DNA of 60,634 nucleotides from Hyphomicrobiales bacterium (GCA_021775855.1 JAJFGZ010000053.1:1-60634); one strand, 5' to 3'. Positions 1 through 8,849 are shown, numbered from the stretch's first letter. Notes: generated by a model not told the origin, from the sequence alone. Numbers and translations: made by a program.

Positions 1-278
1 GTCAGAACCAGCGGGTAACCTTTCTGGGCACACACCATTGCCAGACCGATCCCGGTATTGCCGCTGGTTGCTTCAACAACCGTCTGCCCCGGCTTCAGTT
101 CACCAGACTTTTCGGCGTCTTCGATGATCCCCAGCGCCAACCGGTCCTTGACCGATCCCATGGGATTGAATGCTTCCACTTTGACGTAGAGATTGACGTT
201 CTTCGGTGCCAGTTTGCCAATTTTGACAACCGGCGTATTGCCAATCGTCTCCAGAATGTTGTTGAACTTTTTCGCCAC
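1..278 (-). CDS. cysK: Cysteine synthase (O-acetylserine sulfhydrylase), 5' part
   Basis: The first 92 codons are present; the rest lies beyond the left edge. The enzyme replaces the acetyl group of O-acetylserine with sulfide to make cysteine, using PLP in the cytoplasm. The start of a fold-type II PLP synthase is readable: [11 protein letters not shown] near residue 10, then NPMGSVKDR, whose lysine binds PLP, then [12 protein letters not shown], the substrate loop. The start is GTG at 278, five bases after a strong GGAGGT ribosome site (284-289 on the complement). Cystathionine beta-synthase shares these motifs, so the exact member is likely rather than proven. The neighbour at 373 is divergent. 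Confidence 0.88.
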   Translation of the reverse strand, partial: MAKKFNNILETIGNTPVVKIGKLAPKNVNLYVKVEAFNPMGSVKDRLALGIIEDAEKSGELKPGQTVVEATSGNTGIGLAMVCAQKGYPLVL

Positions 279-372
279 CTGACACCTCCACCGTTACGAG
301 ACAATTTTGATCAACATAGGTGAGCGTGTAACTTACTGCCAACAAAAACTGGGATATCCTCGAGCACCGTAC

Positions 373-672
373 ATGATCAATTTCCTCAAGCCGCGCTGGA
401 AAATCATTCTCGGGTTTCTTTTTTCCGTCGGATTACTGGCAACTTTGGGCACCTCGCTTGGGATATTCATACCCGTGCTCGGAACCCCTATTTTCGTGGT
501 TGCCCTGTTTCTCTGGTATATCCCGGGTATTATCTTCAACTGGACCGGGTATTTCGCGTTCCATGAATTCGGCGCCGCACCGAGCGCCTGGCAGGGCTAC
601 GTGATCATGATCCTGTTTTATCTGGCCGTCGCAATCATAGTGTCCCTGCCCTTTGGCAAATCCCGAAAATAA
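373..672 (+). CDS. Small hydrophobic membrane protein, unknown function
   Basis: A 99-residue protein I do not recognise. Residues about 10-35, 38-56 and 75-94 are strongly hydrophobic and would form two or three membrane spans; the amino end (FLKPRWK) and carboxyl end (GKSRK) are basic, as in inner-membrane proteins. I chose ATG 373; an in-frame TTG at 307 would add 22 unpromising residues, and no convincing ribosome site precedes either. It ends 17 bases before the crotonase gene and may share its transcript. No catalytic motif is visible. Confidence 0.55.
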   Translation: MINFLKPRWKIILGFLFSVGLLATLGTSLGIFIPVLGTPIFVVALFLWYIPGIIFNWTGYFAFHEFGAAPSAWQGYVIMILFYLAVAIIVSLPFGKSRK

Positions 673-689
673 ATCACCCCGAGGAGCCC

Positions 690-1457
690 ATGACCGCACA
701 TCTCAAATCACAAAACCTGGAAAATGGAGTCCGGCTGCTCACCCTGTCACGCCCACCGGTCAACGCCCTCAACGCCACTTATCTGGCGGATCTGGAATCC
801 GCGTTCGACGAAATCGACAAGGACAAGTCTGTCCGTGCGCTGGTGCTGAACAGCGATCTCGGCGTTTTTTCGGCCGGCATGGACCTGAAAGAAGCGCTCG
901 CATTTTCCAGGACCGAACAGACGGCAATCGTGGATGGATTGAATGCGGCCTATGGCAGGCTCTACGGGGTCTCGAAACCGGTGATTGTCGCGATCAACCG
1001 CGCGGCCATTGCCGGCGGCTTGTTTTTCGCCCTCGTCGCCGATTACGCACTTGCCGACAAGGGAGCAAAGCTTGGCCTCACCGAAGTCCGGGTCGGTGTC
1101 GATTTCCCCGTAGGCGCAATGGAAATCGCGCGCGCCGAAATGTCACCAGCGACCTTCAAACGAATTCTATTGTCGGGCCAGAACGTAGACGCAGGGGAAG
1201 CGCAGACAATGGGCATTGTCAACGAGGTTGCAGAAGCGAGCGATCTTAAAGATCGTGCGATCGAGGTGGCGCAGGATTACGCCCGCATCCCACCGCTCGC
1301 CTTTGCCAATATCAAGGCCCAGATGCGCAAACCCGTACTGGACCAAATTTCCCGTGTCGTCGCTGACAAATCCGACCCCGCCCGGGACGGCTGGTTTACA
1401 GATGAAACTGTAGAGGCAATGTCGGCGCTGTTGGTTGCTGCAACGAAAAAGACGTGA
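690..1457 (+). CDS. Enoyl-CoA hydratase/isomerase (crotonase) family protein
   Basis: A 255-residue crotonase-superfamily enzyme, which would act on an acyl-CoA thioester in the cytoplasm. The oxyanion-hole segments are visible as SAGMDL (61-66) and AIAGGL (106-111), and the second catalytic-type glutamate is present in TEVRVG (Glu132). The first catalytic glutamate of classical hydratases, in the GGGCEL segment, aligns with Phe112. Ordinary enoyl-CoA hydration is therefore doubtful; delta3,delta2-enoyl-CoA isomerase or another crotonase reaction fits as well. A ribosome site (GAGGAG) lies just before ATG 690. The nearest downstream gene is convergent, so context does not name the substrate. 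Confidence 0.85.
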   Translation: MTAHLKSQNLENGVRLLTLSRPPVNALNATYLADLESAFDEIDKDKSVRALVLNSDLGVFSAGMDLKEALAFSRTEQTAIVDGLNAAYGRLYGVSKPVIVAINRAAIAGGLFFALVADYALADKGAKLGLTEVRVGVDFPVGAMEIARAEMSPATFKRILLSGQNVDAGEAQTMGIVNEVAEASDLKDRAIEVAQDYARIPPLAFANIKAQMRKPVLDQISRVVADKSDPARDGWFTDETVEAMSALLVAATKKT

Positions 1458-1469
1458 ACCGGATCGGTA

Positions 1470-2003
1470 TTACCTGATCAATTCCTGGATCCGGAATGTC
1501 GCCCGATTGAAGTCGGTTCCAACCACCAGGTTCGCCAGCATCTCAAGTTGTTCGAGCGACGAGATCGCACAGGAATACTCGTCAGCGCCCTTCGCGATAC
1601 CAATAGAGTTTAGCTCGCTCTCCGGCACATCGCGGCAGAGCGGTGCAAGGATTTGGAATTTGTCGCCCTGGAATTGTAAAATCCCGTATATCCAGGAATC
1701 TCCATCGTCATCGCCTTCAACCCGCATCTGCGCCAGATATAAATTTTCGTCGATTTCCAAAAGCTGATATTCGCTTTCATCCTCACCCGATACGTCCAGA
1801 TAGACGTCGCCGCTACGCACTAGCGTAACCGTACCGTCTTCGCCGCCGGATTCCTCATAGAGGGTAATGCTCTGAATAGGATAGACCGCATTGTCAGGGT
1901 TGATCAAAGGCGACTTGGATACAAAGCAACCACCTAGCAACAGTGTGACCGACAGAAAGAGGATCTGCGTCAAAGCGCGGCGTATCGGTGTTAAAGCAAT
2001 CAT
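1470..2003 (-). CDS. Predicted lipoprotein, unknown function
   Basis: A 177-residue protein starting with a lipoprotein signal: a hydrophobic stretch (residues 10-24) followed by the lipobox LLGGC with Cys26 as the lipidation site. The mature part is acidic and probably beta-rich, with no recognised domain. Two later cysteines (PLCRDV and YSCAIS) could form a disulfide in the periplasm. I start at ATG 2003, preceded by GGAG eight bases away; a GTG at 2024 would add seven residues. It lies downstream of the trans-sulfuration enzyme gene on the same strand. Confidence 0.6.
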   Translation of the reverse strand: MIALTPIRRALTQILFLSVTLLLGGCFVSKSPLINPDNAVYPIQSITLYEESGGEDGTVTLVRSGDVYLDVSGEDESEYQLLEIDENLYLAQMRVEGDDDGDSWIYGILQFQGDKFQILAPLCRDVPESELNSIGIAKGADEYSCAISSLEQLEMLANLVVGTDFNRATFRIQELIR

Positions 2004-2052
2004 TGCGTTTCTCCACTTCTGCACCCGCGAGATTTCAGCTTAACGTTTGAAC

Positions 2053-3213
2053 TTAGACCGTGTCAAAATCCAGCGCCTGCTCCAGATCCCCGATCAGATC
2101 ATCAATATGTTCGAGCCCAACGGAGAGCCGCAGCAGGTCGGTTGGCACCAGCGTACCCGCACCTTCGACCGAGGCCCGATGCTCGATCAGGCTTTCAACA
2201 CCGCCAAGCGATGTCGCCCGTTTCCAGACTTTGACCCGGGCAGCGGCCGCAATCGCCGCGCTTTCCCCGCCCCTGATGCGCAACGACAACATTGCGCCAA
2301 ACCCGCCCTGCATCTGGCGAACCGCAACTTCATGCCCCGGATGATCGGCGAGCCCTGGATAGAGAACCCTGTCGATACAATCGTGGTCCTTGAAATGATC
2401 CGCGATTTTTTGCGCCGACTTCGCCGCTTCCCGGACCCGTACATGCAGGGTACGCATGCCGCGCATCAGCAGTGCGGATTGTTGGGGACCAAGAATAGCC
2501 CCACCGCTCGTTCTGGCATTGGCAATTTTATCCCAGGCTTCATCCATTGCCCGGGTCACCAGAACCCCAGCCAGCACATCGGAATGGCCGTTCAGATATT
2601 TTGTCGCCGAATGCATGACGATATCTGCGCCATCGGCCAACGGGTTGGTGAAGACCGGCGTCGCCACGGTCGAGTCCACAGCCAGACGGGCACCGGCACC
2701 GTGCGCGAGATCGGCTGCGCGTGCAATATCCGTGATTGTCCAGAGCGGGTTGGCCGGGGTCTCGAGCCAGACGATGCGGGTTCTGCCGGGCCGGAGCGCG
2801 GCCTCAATCGCGGTCAGGTCCGCCATATCAACAAACGTGACTTCAACACCACGGCCGGCAAGCTTGGTCCCGAGCCAATCCCGTAGCGCCCAATACATCA
2901 CGTTGGGGGCCACTACATGGTCTCCCGGCTTCAAGTCATCAAACACCGCGATCGCCGCTGCCATGCCGGACGCAAAGGCCATCGCGTCGGCACCCCCTTC
3001 GAGCGCCGAGATAACCTCCTCGGCCAACCGCGTTGTCGGGTTGTGGGGCCGCGCGTAAACCAGACCTTTTGAATATTGATTGTCGCGATCACGCTCATAG
3101 GTTGTGGATAGATGGAGCGGCGGCACCAGCGCACCACTGGCCGCATCGACCCGCCCCAAAGCCTGCGCAGCGAGCGTTTCAGCGTGTGGCTTTTTATTCC
3201 CAGTACCGGCCAT
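2053..3213 (-). CDS. Trans-sulfuration family PLP enzyme (cystathionine lyase/synthase type)
   Basis: A 386-residue enzyme of the Cys/Met metabolism PLP family. Visible motifs are YARPHNPT (phosphate binding, contributed across the dimer), ASGMAA, the aspartate-containing LAVDSTVATP, and SATKYLNGHSD, whose Lys205 forms the Schiff base. Family members interconvert cysteine, cystathionine and homocysteine or split C-S bonds; motifs alone do not separate cystathionine beta-lyase, gamma-synthase and methionine gamma-lyase. Nearby cysK supports sulfur amino-acid metabolism. I chose ATG 3213 with a GGAA ribosome site; an upstream TTG at 3225 is less likely. It is divergent from the SDR at 3324. Confidence 0.85.
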   Translation of the reverse strand: MAGTGNKKPHAETLAAQALGRVDAASGALVPPLHLSTTYERDRDNQYSKGLVYARPHNPTTRLAEEVISALEGGADAMAFASGMAAAIAVFDDLKPGDHVVAPNVMYWALRDWLGTKLAGRGVEVTFVDMADLTAIEAALRPGRTRIVWLETPANPLWTITDIARAADLAHGAGARLAVDSTVATPVFTNPLADGADIVMHSATKYLNGHSDVLAGVLVTRAMDEAWDKIANARTSGGAILGPQQSALLMRGMRTLHVRVREAAKSAQKIADHFKDHDCIDRVLYPGLADHPGHEVAVRQMQGGFGAMLSLRIRGGESAAIAAAARVKVWKRATSLGGVESLIEHRASVEGAGTLVPTDLLRLSVGLEHIDDLIGDLEQALDFDTV

Positions 3214-3323
3214 TGCAGGTTCCAAATTTCGAGGTCAAATGGGTGACAAATTGAGTGGATTGTGCGCTGTTTCTGCCTTGTATATAACGTCCTTTATCGT
3301 TCTTGCGGGCAATTTCGCAATCC

Positions 3324-4157
3324 ATGAAAAATAGAACCATCCTGATCACAGGCTGCTCATCAGGGATCGGCCGCCACTGCGCGATCGCGCTGAAACAACG
3401 CGGCTGGCGGGTATTTGCAACAGCGCGAAATGATGCTGACCTTGCAGGACTAAAAACCGAAGGGCTGGAGCCGGTCTATCTGGACTATACCGAACCCGAC
3501 TCGATCGCGGCCTGTGCAGACCATGTGCTGGAGGCAACCGGCGGCAAGCTCTATGCGCTGTTTAATAACGGTGCCTACGGGCAGCCCGGGGCGGTTGAGG
3601 ATTTGAGCATGGAGACCCTGCGGGCCCAATTCGAAGCAAATTTTTTCGGGTGGCACGACCTCACCATCCGCTTGCTCCCCTCGATGCGCGCAAACGGGGA
3701 AGGACGGATCGTCCAGTGCTCATCCGTGCTGGGCCTGATCGCCGTCCGTTTTCGCGGGGCTTATACGGCTTCCAAATTCGCGCTTGAGGGTCTGACCGAT
3801 TCGCTCCGCATGGAACTCCACAAATCGGGCGTCCACGTGTCCCTGATTGAACCCGGGCCGATCGAAAGCCGGTTCCAGGAAACCGGACTTCGGCATTTCA
3901 AGGCAGCAATCGATATCGAAAATTCACCCCATCAGAGCACCTATCAGCAAACAGTTACCCGGCTGGAAGGAGCTGCAACTTCGCCTTTGAGCAGGCTCGG
4001 ACCAGACGCCGTATTTGTGAAATTGCTGCGCGCTCTGGAATCACCGCGCCCCAGGGGGCATTATTACGTAACGTCCAGCACCTGGATGGCGGCGTTCGGG
4101 CGCCGTTTCCTGACTGCCCGCAATTTTGAGAGAATATTGCGCCGGCAATCCGGCTGA
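3324..4157 (+). CDS. Short-chain dehydrogenase/reductase
   Basis: A 277-residue classical SDR. The cofactor motif TGCSSGIG is at residues 9-16, the structural NNGAYG at 81-86, the catalytic serine near 134 (QCSSVLG), and Tyr147/Lys151 form YTASK. ATAR after the second strand suggests NADP preference, an inference. The sequence resembles the SDR subgroup that includes hydroxysteroid dehydrogenase-like enzymes acting on bulky substrates; the substrate is unknown. I chose ATG 3324; an in-frame TTG at 3303 would add seven residues. The HIG1-type protein follows after 17 bases and then the cobalamin adenosyltransferase, a tight likely operon. Confidence 0.85.
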   Translation: MKNRTILITGCSSGIGRHCAIALKQRGWRVFATARNDADLAGLKTEGLEPVYLDYTEPDSIAACADHVLEATGGKLYALFNNGAYGQPGAVEDLSMETLRAQFEANFFGWHDLTIRLLPSMRANGEGRIVQCSSVLGLIAVRFRGAYTASKFALEGLTDSLRMELHKSGVHVSLIEPGPIESRFQETGLRHFKAAIDIENSPHQSTYQQTVTRLEGAATSPLSRLGPDAVFVKLLRALESPRPRGHYYVTSSTWMAAFGRRFLTARNFERILRRQSG

Positions 4158-4174
4158 CTATTCGAGGTATTTTT

Positions 4175-4366
4175 ATGTCCGGTCTATTCAACTATGCTAT
4201 CCCAATTGCGCTTGGTGCAGTCGCGTTTGTTCTGCTCATGGGACTTTGGAATATGATGCGGGGCGGCAGCTCCAACCGCTCGCAAAAACTGATGCGCTGG
4301 CGTGTCGGCCTGCAATTCCTGGCCGTTGTCCTGATCATGGCAGCGCTCTACTTTACCGGCAGATAG
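4175..4366 (+). CDS. HIG1-type twin transmembrane protein
   Basis: A 63-residue protein with two membrane spans (about 5-27 and 43-60) joined by a short basic loop (RGGSSNRSQKLMRWRVGLQ). This hairpin with conserved MRWRVGLQ is characteristic of small bacterial HIG1-domain proteins; mitochondrial relatives (Rcf1, HIGD) associate with respiratory supercomplexes and cytochrome oxidase. A respiratory accessory role is an inference from family only. It ends eight bases before the cobalamin adenosyltransferase start, so the two are probably co-expressed with the SDR. Confidence 0.75.
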   Translation: MSGLFNYAIPIALGAVAFVLLMGLWNMMRGGSSNRSQKLMRWRVGLQFLAVVLIMAALYFTGR

Positions 4367-4374
4367 GGCGTGCA

Positions 4375-4959
4375 ATGGTCAAGCTGAACAAGATCTACAC
4401 CCGCACCGGGGATGGCGGCACTACCGGCCTCGGTTCCGGCGAGCGGGTGGCGAAGCACGATTTGCGTATCGCCGCTTACGGCACCGTGGATGAGGCCAAC
4501 GCTACCCTTGGATTGGCCCGGCTGCATACCGGCAAAGACGGCCCGGTGGATATCGACGCCATGCTCGGGCGCATCCAGAACGACCTGTTCGATTTGGGCG
4601 CCGATCTGGCGACCCCCGACCGGGGCGAGAAGCTGGACTACGAACCGCTTCGTATTGTGGATGCCCAGGTCGTGCGTCTGGAGGCCGAAATCGACCAGCT
4701 GAACGCGGACCTCGAACCCCTCAAATCCTTCACCTTGCCGGGCGGCAGTGCTGCCGCCACATACCTGCATCTGGCCCGTACAGTATCGCGCCGCGCCGAA
4801 CGTATCATGTCGGAACTTGCAAGCGCCGACGGCGAGAACATCAACCCTGCCGCCTTGCAATATATCAACCGCCTGTCGGATTTATTCTTCGTCGCCAGCC
4901 GATACGTGAACGCCCAGGGCAGCGGCGACGTCCTCTGGGTACCAGGGAAAAACCGGTAA
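4375..4959 (+). CDS. PduO-type ATP:cob(I)alamin adenosyltransferase
   Basis: A 194-residue enzyme that transfers the adenosyl group of ATP to cob(I)alamin, making coenzyme B12 in the cytoplasm. The PduO/MMAB family is recognised by the amino-terminal ATP loop TRTGDGGTTG (residues 9-18), AYGTVDEANATLGLA, FTLPGGS, RTVSRRAER and NRLSDLFFVASRYVN at the carboxyl end. Length is typical. The reading frame is open well upstream of 4375, but family alignment and the preceding gene's stop place the start at ATG 4375. It is not the CobA/BtuR type. It is convergent with the TPP gene pair that begins 21 bases downstream. Confidence 0.92.
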   Translation: MVKLNKIYTRTGDGGTTGLGSGERVAKHDLRIAAYGTVDEANATLGLARLHTGKDGPVDIDAMLGRIQNDLFDLGADLATPDRGEKLDYEPLRIVDAQVVRLEAEIDQLNADLEPLKSFTLPGGSAAATYLHLARTVSRRAERIMSELASADGENINPAALQYINRLSDLFFVASRYVNAQGSGDVLWVPGKNR

Positions 4960-4979
4960 CCGGATCCAGACTGGTATTT

Positions 4980-5585
4980 TCAAATAACCTCGTCCCCGAG
5001 CAGCGCCCGGCGAAAACGGTTTTTCAGATGCACACCGTCTTTTGGCGGCAGGACGAAATCGAGATTTTCCGCACGTACCTTTATGGCATGGAAAACCGGA
5101 CCGGGGGTCTCCAGAATATCTGGCAGCGCTGCATCAAGCTCTGCCTGGTTCCGAACCAAACCCACGACGGAGATACCGCAGGCGGTTGCCACCCCGGCGA
5201 GATCGGTCTCGCCTGACGTGTGGGTCGATTGCATACCGGTTTCGCCGTAATGTTCATTATCAAACGTGCAGATAGAAAGATTCACCGGTGCCCGCAGGGC
5301 AACGGTCGCGAAGCTGCCAAGCCCCATCAGGGTTTCCCCGTCACCGGTAACGACCAGCACGCGCCTGTCCGGTTGAGCCAGCGCTAGGCCAAGCCCCATC
5401 GCGATCGCCCCGCCCATGGCGCCCCATAGAGGAAAATTCAGATCCCTGTCGCCGGCGGACGTGATGTCCCATGCGGTCGAACCGAGCCCGGCAATGACCA
5501 ACAGATTTTCTTTACCGTGGACAATCTGTTCAACCACCTGGCGGCGGCGCAGGGGATAGGCTTCGGAGCGTTTTTGATTGGTCAT
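4980..5585 (-). CDS. TPP-dependent decarboxylase, beta subunit (TPP domain), sulfopyruvate/phosphonopyruvate decarboxylase-like
   Basis: A 201-residue protein corresponding to the pyrophosphate-binding domain of thiamine-diphosphate enzymes. The magnesium/TPP motif is GDGETLMGLGSFATVA followed by FDNEHYGETG. LGSTAWDITS and NFPLWGAMGGAIAMGLGLALAQP are typical of the ComE-type subunit of sulfopyruvate decarboxylase and of phosphonopyruvate decarboxylase. The PYR-domain partner lies 11 bases upstream on the same strand, so the active enzyme should be a two-subunit complex. No coenzyme M, sulfolactate or phosphonate genes are nearby, so the 2-oxo acid substrate is unknown. Confidence 0.85.
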   Translation of the reverse strand: MTNQKRSEAYPLRRRQVVEQIVHGKENLLVIAGLGSTAWDITSAGDRDLNFPLWGAMGGAIAMGLGLALAQPDRRVLVVTGDGETLMGLGSFATVALRAPVNLSICTFDNEHYGETGMQSTHTSGETDLAGVATACGISVVGLVRNQAELDAALPDILETPGPVFHAIKVRAENLDFVLPPKDGVHLKNRFRRALLGDEVI

Positions 5586-5596
5586 CGACTGCGTTC

Positions 5597-6103
5597 CTAT
5601 TCAAACGTCTTCACGGGCATGAGCTTTTGGTGCAGCAGCAATGCAGCCATGCCGCCACCTGAAAAAGCCTGATGCAACGTTGCCGCGGCCATCGGGCCTA
5701 CATCCCCGGGGGTATCTGCGGTCAAGGTCTCGACACCGGCAACGTTCAAATGCTTGTCCGTCGCCTGTCCCATCGGGAACTGCCAGGGGTTAAATTCGTG
5801 CCACTGACCGCGCATGGTGATGAACAGGGCAAGCGGGAACCGGCAGGTTGCCGCCAGCGAGAACATGTTGATGCAGTTTCCGACACCGGATGATTGCATC
5901 AAAAGCGCACCGCGCGTGCCCCCAAGCCAGGCACCGGACAAAACCGCGATCCCCTCTTCCTCGGTTGTGAGAGAAATCGCCTGCATGCGCGCGTCGGCAA
6001 TGCAGGCGTCGATCAGTGCCGCATGACCAGCGTCAGGGACATAGGCAACCTGTCGCACATCTGCCTGCCGGAGGGCTTCATAAATCTGTTTCCACCAATC
6101 CAT
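5597..6103 (-). CDS. TPP-dependent decarboxylase, alpha subunit (PYR domain), sulfopyruvate/phosphonopyruvate decarboxylase-like
   Basis: A 168-residue PYR domain of a split thiamine-diphosphate enzyme. It carries the glutamate-containing TTEEEGIAVLSGAWLGG, whose Glu activates the TPP pyrimidine ring, and MQSSGVGNCINMFS, typical of ComD-like subunits. YVPDAGHAALID near the amino end matches the family's substrate-side loop. It is the first gene of a two-gene unit with the TPP domain at 4980-5585. The pair is oriented against its neighbours, between the adenosyltransferase and etfBA, which suggests a separately acquired module. Confidence 0.82.
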   Translation of the reverse strand: MDWWKQIYEALRQADVRQVAYVPDAGHAALIDACIADARMQAISLTTEEEGIAVLSGAWLGGTRGALLMQSSGVGNCINMFSLAATCRFPLALFITMRGQWHEFNPWQFPMGQATDKHLNVAGVETLTADTPGDVGPMAAATLHQAFSGGGMAALLLHQKLMPVKTFE

Positions 6104-6267
6104 CGCAATGCCCCTGGCCGCGTTCAGCTAAAGAATCCATTTCCCGTCAAGGAGAAGAACCTACAGAGGTTCAATGGTCAATAAAACAACTTCATCTGCA
6201 TGGCCATGCGAAGGTCATGCGGCTAGAGTTATTGCGGCCGGGCAGAAATTTCACGGAAGGCGTTCAG

Positions 6268-6990
6268 ATGTTTGTTCCAATTCACGACAGCAATCCGCTG
6301 GAACATGTGCGCCTTCAATACGTCACGATCGCGCTCATCGTCACCAATGTTGTTGTTTTTCTGATGACCTTCGCGACAGCGTCTGAATCCACCGGCACCG
6401 CCATCGCCTATGGCTACGGGGTTACCCCGGCGGTGCTCTTCGATCTGCGGGACTTGCCCCTGCAATTCCAGGCCCTCCCCGACCAACTGACGCTCGTCAG
6501 TTACATGTTCCTCCATGGCGGCTGGATGCACCTCATCGGCAACATGGCGTTTCTCTGGGTCTTTGGCGACAACGTCGAGGACGCGATGGGCCATTTCAAA
6601 TTTCTGTTTTTCTATCTTGCCTGCGGAATTTTTGCGGGGTTGCTGCATTCGTGGATGAACCCGGCTTCCGACATGCCACTGGTAGGTGCATCGGGCGCGG
6701 TTGCTGGTGTTATCGCCGCGTATTTGATGCTGCATCCACGGGTCAAAGTCTGGGTGCTGATTCTGCTGCGCATCCCGCTGCGCCTATCGGCCATGTGGCT
6801 TCTCGGGTTTTGGGTCGCCATGCAGGTCTTCAGCGTGCTGACTGCTGGGCCCGACGACAATGTCGCGTGGTGGGCGCATATCGGCGGAATGATTGCCGGA
6901 GCTATACTGGTCGTTTTTCTGCGCCGCGACGGGGTTCCGCTGTTCGACCAGAACCTCGATCGGGTCTCCAGCGAAGAGCGGTCGGTTTAA
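6268..6990 (+). CDS. Rhomboid-family intramembrane serine protease
   Basis: A 240-residue polytopic membrane protein of the rhomboid family, which cuts transmembrane segments of client proteins within the bilayer. The hallmarks are visible: HGGWMHLIGNM in the second span, the catalytic serine in VGASGAVAG, and the catalytic histidine in AHIGGMIAG. About six hydrophobic spans are present. The frame is open upstream to 6016, but ATG 6268 is preceded by GGAAGG with seven-base spacing and begins a natural amino end. The client protein is unknown. Expression is probably separate from etfB, which has its own promoter-like sequence at 7030. Confidence 0.88.
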   Translation: MFVPIHDSNPLEHVRLQYVTIALIVTNVVVFLMTFATASESTGTAIAYGYGVTPAVLFDLRDLPLQFQALPDQLTLVSYMFLHGGWMHLIGNMAFLWVFGDNVEDAMGHFKFLFFYLACGIFAGLLHSWMNPASDMPLVGASGAVAGVIAAYLMLHPRVKVWVLILLRIPLRLSAMWLLGFWVAMQVFSVLTAGPDDNVAWWAHIGGMIAGAILVVFLRRDGVPLFDQNLDRVSSEERSV

Positions 6991-7029
6991 GCTTTATTCC
7001 CGCCGTTCCGGGACAATTGTGCAGTGCCG

Positions 7030-7058
7030 TTGACACCCCTATAAAGCGGGACTAGGTT
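7030..7058 (+). promoter_or_regulatory. Possible sigma-70-type promoter of etfBA
   Basis: TTGACA at 7030-7035 is a perfect -35 hexamer; 17 bases later TAGGTT at 7053-7058 is a weak -10 (three of six). It lies 67 bases before the etfB start in the 134-base gap after the rhomboid gene. Alphaproteobacterial promoters often have weak -10 elements, so this is plausible but unproven. Confidence 0.4.
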
Positions 7059-7124
7059 CGCCCGGCTGCAAGACGTTTCCCGCAATATATGCGGTGCAAT
7101 ACGCTCCCCAAGGAGGCTTCGAGA

Positions 7125-7874
7125 ATGAAAGTTTTGGTCCCCGTCAAACGGGTCGTAGACTATACCCAGAAGATCCGGGTCAAGGGCGACGGCTCCGGCG
7201 TCGAGCTCGCCAACATCAAGATGTCCATGAACCCCTTCGACGAGATCGCCGTCGAGGAGGCCATCCGCCTGAAGGAAAAGGGCGTGGCCAGCGAGATCAT
7301 TGCAGTTTCGATTGGCGTCCAGCAGGCACAGGAAACCATCCGCACCGCACTCGCCATGGGTGCCGACCGCGGCATCCTGGTCCAGACCGACACGATCGTT
7401 GAACCCCTCGCGGTTGCCAAAATCCTGAAAGCCATTGTCGACGAGGAGGGCCCGACGCTTGCCATTCTCGGCAAACAGGCAATCGACGATGACGCCAACC
7501 AGACCGGCCAGATGCTCGCCGCGCTGCTCGGTTGGCCCCAGGCTACGTTTGCGTCCGAGCTCTCACCCGATGGCAGCAAAGCCAAGGTCGTGCGCGAAAT
7601 CGATGGCGGCCTGCAAACCATCGAGATCAGCCTGCCGGCTGTCGTCACAACCGACTTGCGTCTCAACGAACCCCGTTACGCGTCGCTACCGAACATCATG
7701 AAGGCGAAGAAAAAACCAATCGACATGAAAACACCTGAGGATTACGGCGTCGACGTATCGCCGCGCCTCAAGGTGCTGACAACGGTCGAACCCAAGGGCC
7801 GCGAAGCCGGCGTCATGGTTGAGACCGTAGCCGAGCTTGTCGAAAAATTGAAAAACGAAGCGGGGGTTATCTAA
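7125..7874 (+). CDS. etfB: Electron transfer flavoprotein, beta subunit
   Basis: A 249-residue ETF beta subunit, the AMP-binding partner of EtfA, which carries electrons from acyl-CoA dehydrogenases to the quinone pool through ETF:ubiquinone oxidoreductase. [13 protein letters not shown] at the amino end, [22 protein letters not shown] and the [21 protein letters not shown] region are typical, as is the length. ATG 7125 follows AGGAGG with eight-base spacing; an in-frame upstream ATG at 7089 lacks such a site. The stop overlaps the etfA start (TAATG), indicating translational coupling. Confidence 0.95.
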   Translation: MKVLVPVKRVVDYTQKIRVKGDGSGVELANIKMSMNPFDEIAVEEAIRLKEKGVASEIIAVSIGVQQAQETIRTALAMGADRGILVQTDTIVEPLAVAKILKAIVDEEGPTLAILGKQAIDDDANQTGQMLAALLGWPQATFASELSPDGSKAKVVREIDGGLQTIEISLPAVVTTDLRLNEPRYASLPNIMKAKKKPIDMKTPEDYGVDVSPRLKVLTTVEPKGREAGVMVETVAELVEKLKNEAGVI

Positions 7875-8818
7875 TGTCAATCCTGGTCATCGCCGAACAC
7901 GACAACGAAGAATTGAAAGACGCAACCGCGCGGGCGGTCAGCGCCGCTGCCGCGATTGGCGGTGATATTCATATCCTGGTCGCAGGAAAGGGCTGTAAAT
8001 CGGTCGCCGAAACTGCAGCTAAACTCGATGGTGTCGCTAAGGTGCTGCTGTGCGACAACGATCTCTACGCCCACCGGCTGGCGGAGCCCCTGGCCCTGTT
8101 GATCAGTGGTTTGATGACAGATTATGACGTCGCAGTCGCGCCAGCGTCCACCAGCGCCAAGAATGTGATGCCACGGGTTGCGGCCCTGCTCGATGTGATG
8201 CAGGTCTCTGACATTCTCTCGGTCGAATCCGCAGATACTTTTTTACACCCGATCTACGCCGGCAACGCCATCCAGACGGTGCAGGCAACCGACGCAAAGA
8301 AAATCATCACCGTGCGCACCACTGCTTTCCCCGCCGCAGGTGGGGGCGGGTCTGCCACAATCGAAAATGTGGCGGCCGCCGACGATCCAGGCCTCTCCAC
8401 TTTTGTTGGCGAGGAATTATCACGGTCCGACCGCCCGGAACTGGTCTCGGCGAAGATCATCGTCTCCGGAGGGCGCGGCGTTGCATCCGGTGAGAATTTC
8501 ACCAAGTATATTGAACCCGTTGCCGACAGGCTTGGCGCTGCAATCGGCGCCAGTCGGGCAGCAGTTGACGCCGGCTATATGTCGAACGATTATCAGGTTG
8601 GTCAAACCGGTAAAGTGGTTGCGCCCGAATTGTATGTCGCGGTCGGGATATCCGGCGCTATCCAGCATCTGGCCGGCATGAAGGATTCGAAAGTAATCGT
8701 GGCGATTAACAAGGATGAAGAGGCCCCAATTTTTCAGGTCGCCGATTACGGCCTGGTCGCCGACCTGTTCCAGGCGATGCCCGAACTGGCAGAGGAACTG
8801 GCAAAAGTCACGTCCTGA
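7874..8818 (+). CDS. etfA: Electron transfer flavoprotein, alpha subunit
   Basis: A 314-residue ETF alpha subunit. The carboxyl-terminal FAD domain shows [43 protein letters not shown] and [18 protein letters not shown], the standard FAD-binding series. The glycine-rich AAGGGGSA near residue 156 separates the two domains. It starts inside the etfB stop codon, so EtfA and EtfB should be made in equal amounts. 3-Hydroxybutyryl-CoA dehydrogenase follows 31 bases downstream, placing the operon in fatty-acid or butyrate-type metabolism. Confidence 0.95.
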   Translation: MSILVIAEHDNEELKDATARAVSAAAAIGGDIHILVAGKGCKSVAETAAKLDGVAKVLLCDNDLYAHRLAEPLALLISGLMTDYDVAVAPASTSAKNVMPRVAALLDVMQVSDILSVESADTFLHPIYAGNAIQTVQATDAKKIITVRTTAFPAAGGGGSATIENVAAADDPGLSTFVGEELSRSDRPELVSAKIIVSGGRGVASGENFTKYIEPVADRLGAAIGASRAAVDAGYMSNDYQVGQTGKVVAPELYVAVGISGAIQHLAGMKDSKVIVAINKDEEAPIFQVADYGLVADLFQAMPELAEELAKVTS

Positions 8819-8849
8819 GGGACGGCCGAAAAAGGGAGTTGATGATCAG

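Noticed and set aside
2047..2886. Open frame of 279 codons antisense to the trans-sulfuration enzyme
   Set aside because: It mirrors a well-conserved gene and shows no motif.
4126..4374. Upstream extension of the adenosyltransferase frame
   Set aside because: It overlaps the HIG1-type gene and is cysteine-rich, unlike the family; the PduO start is at 4375.
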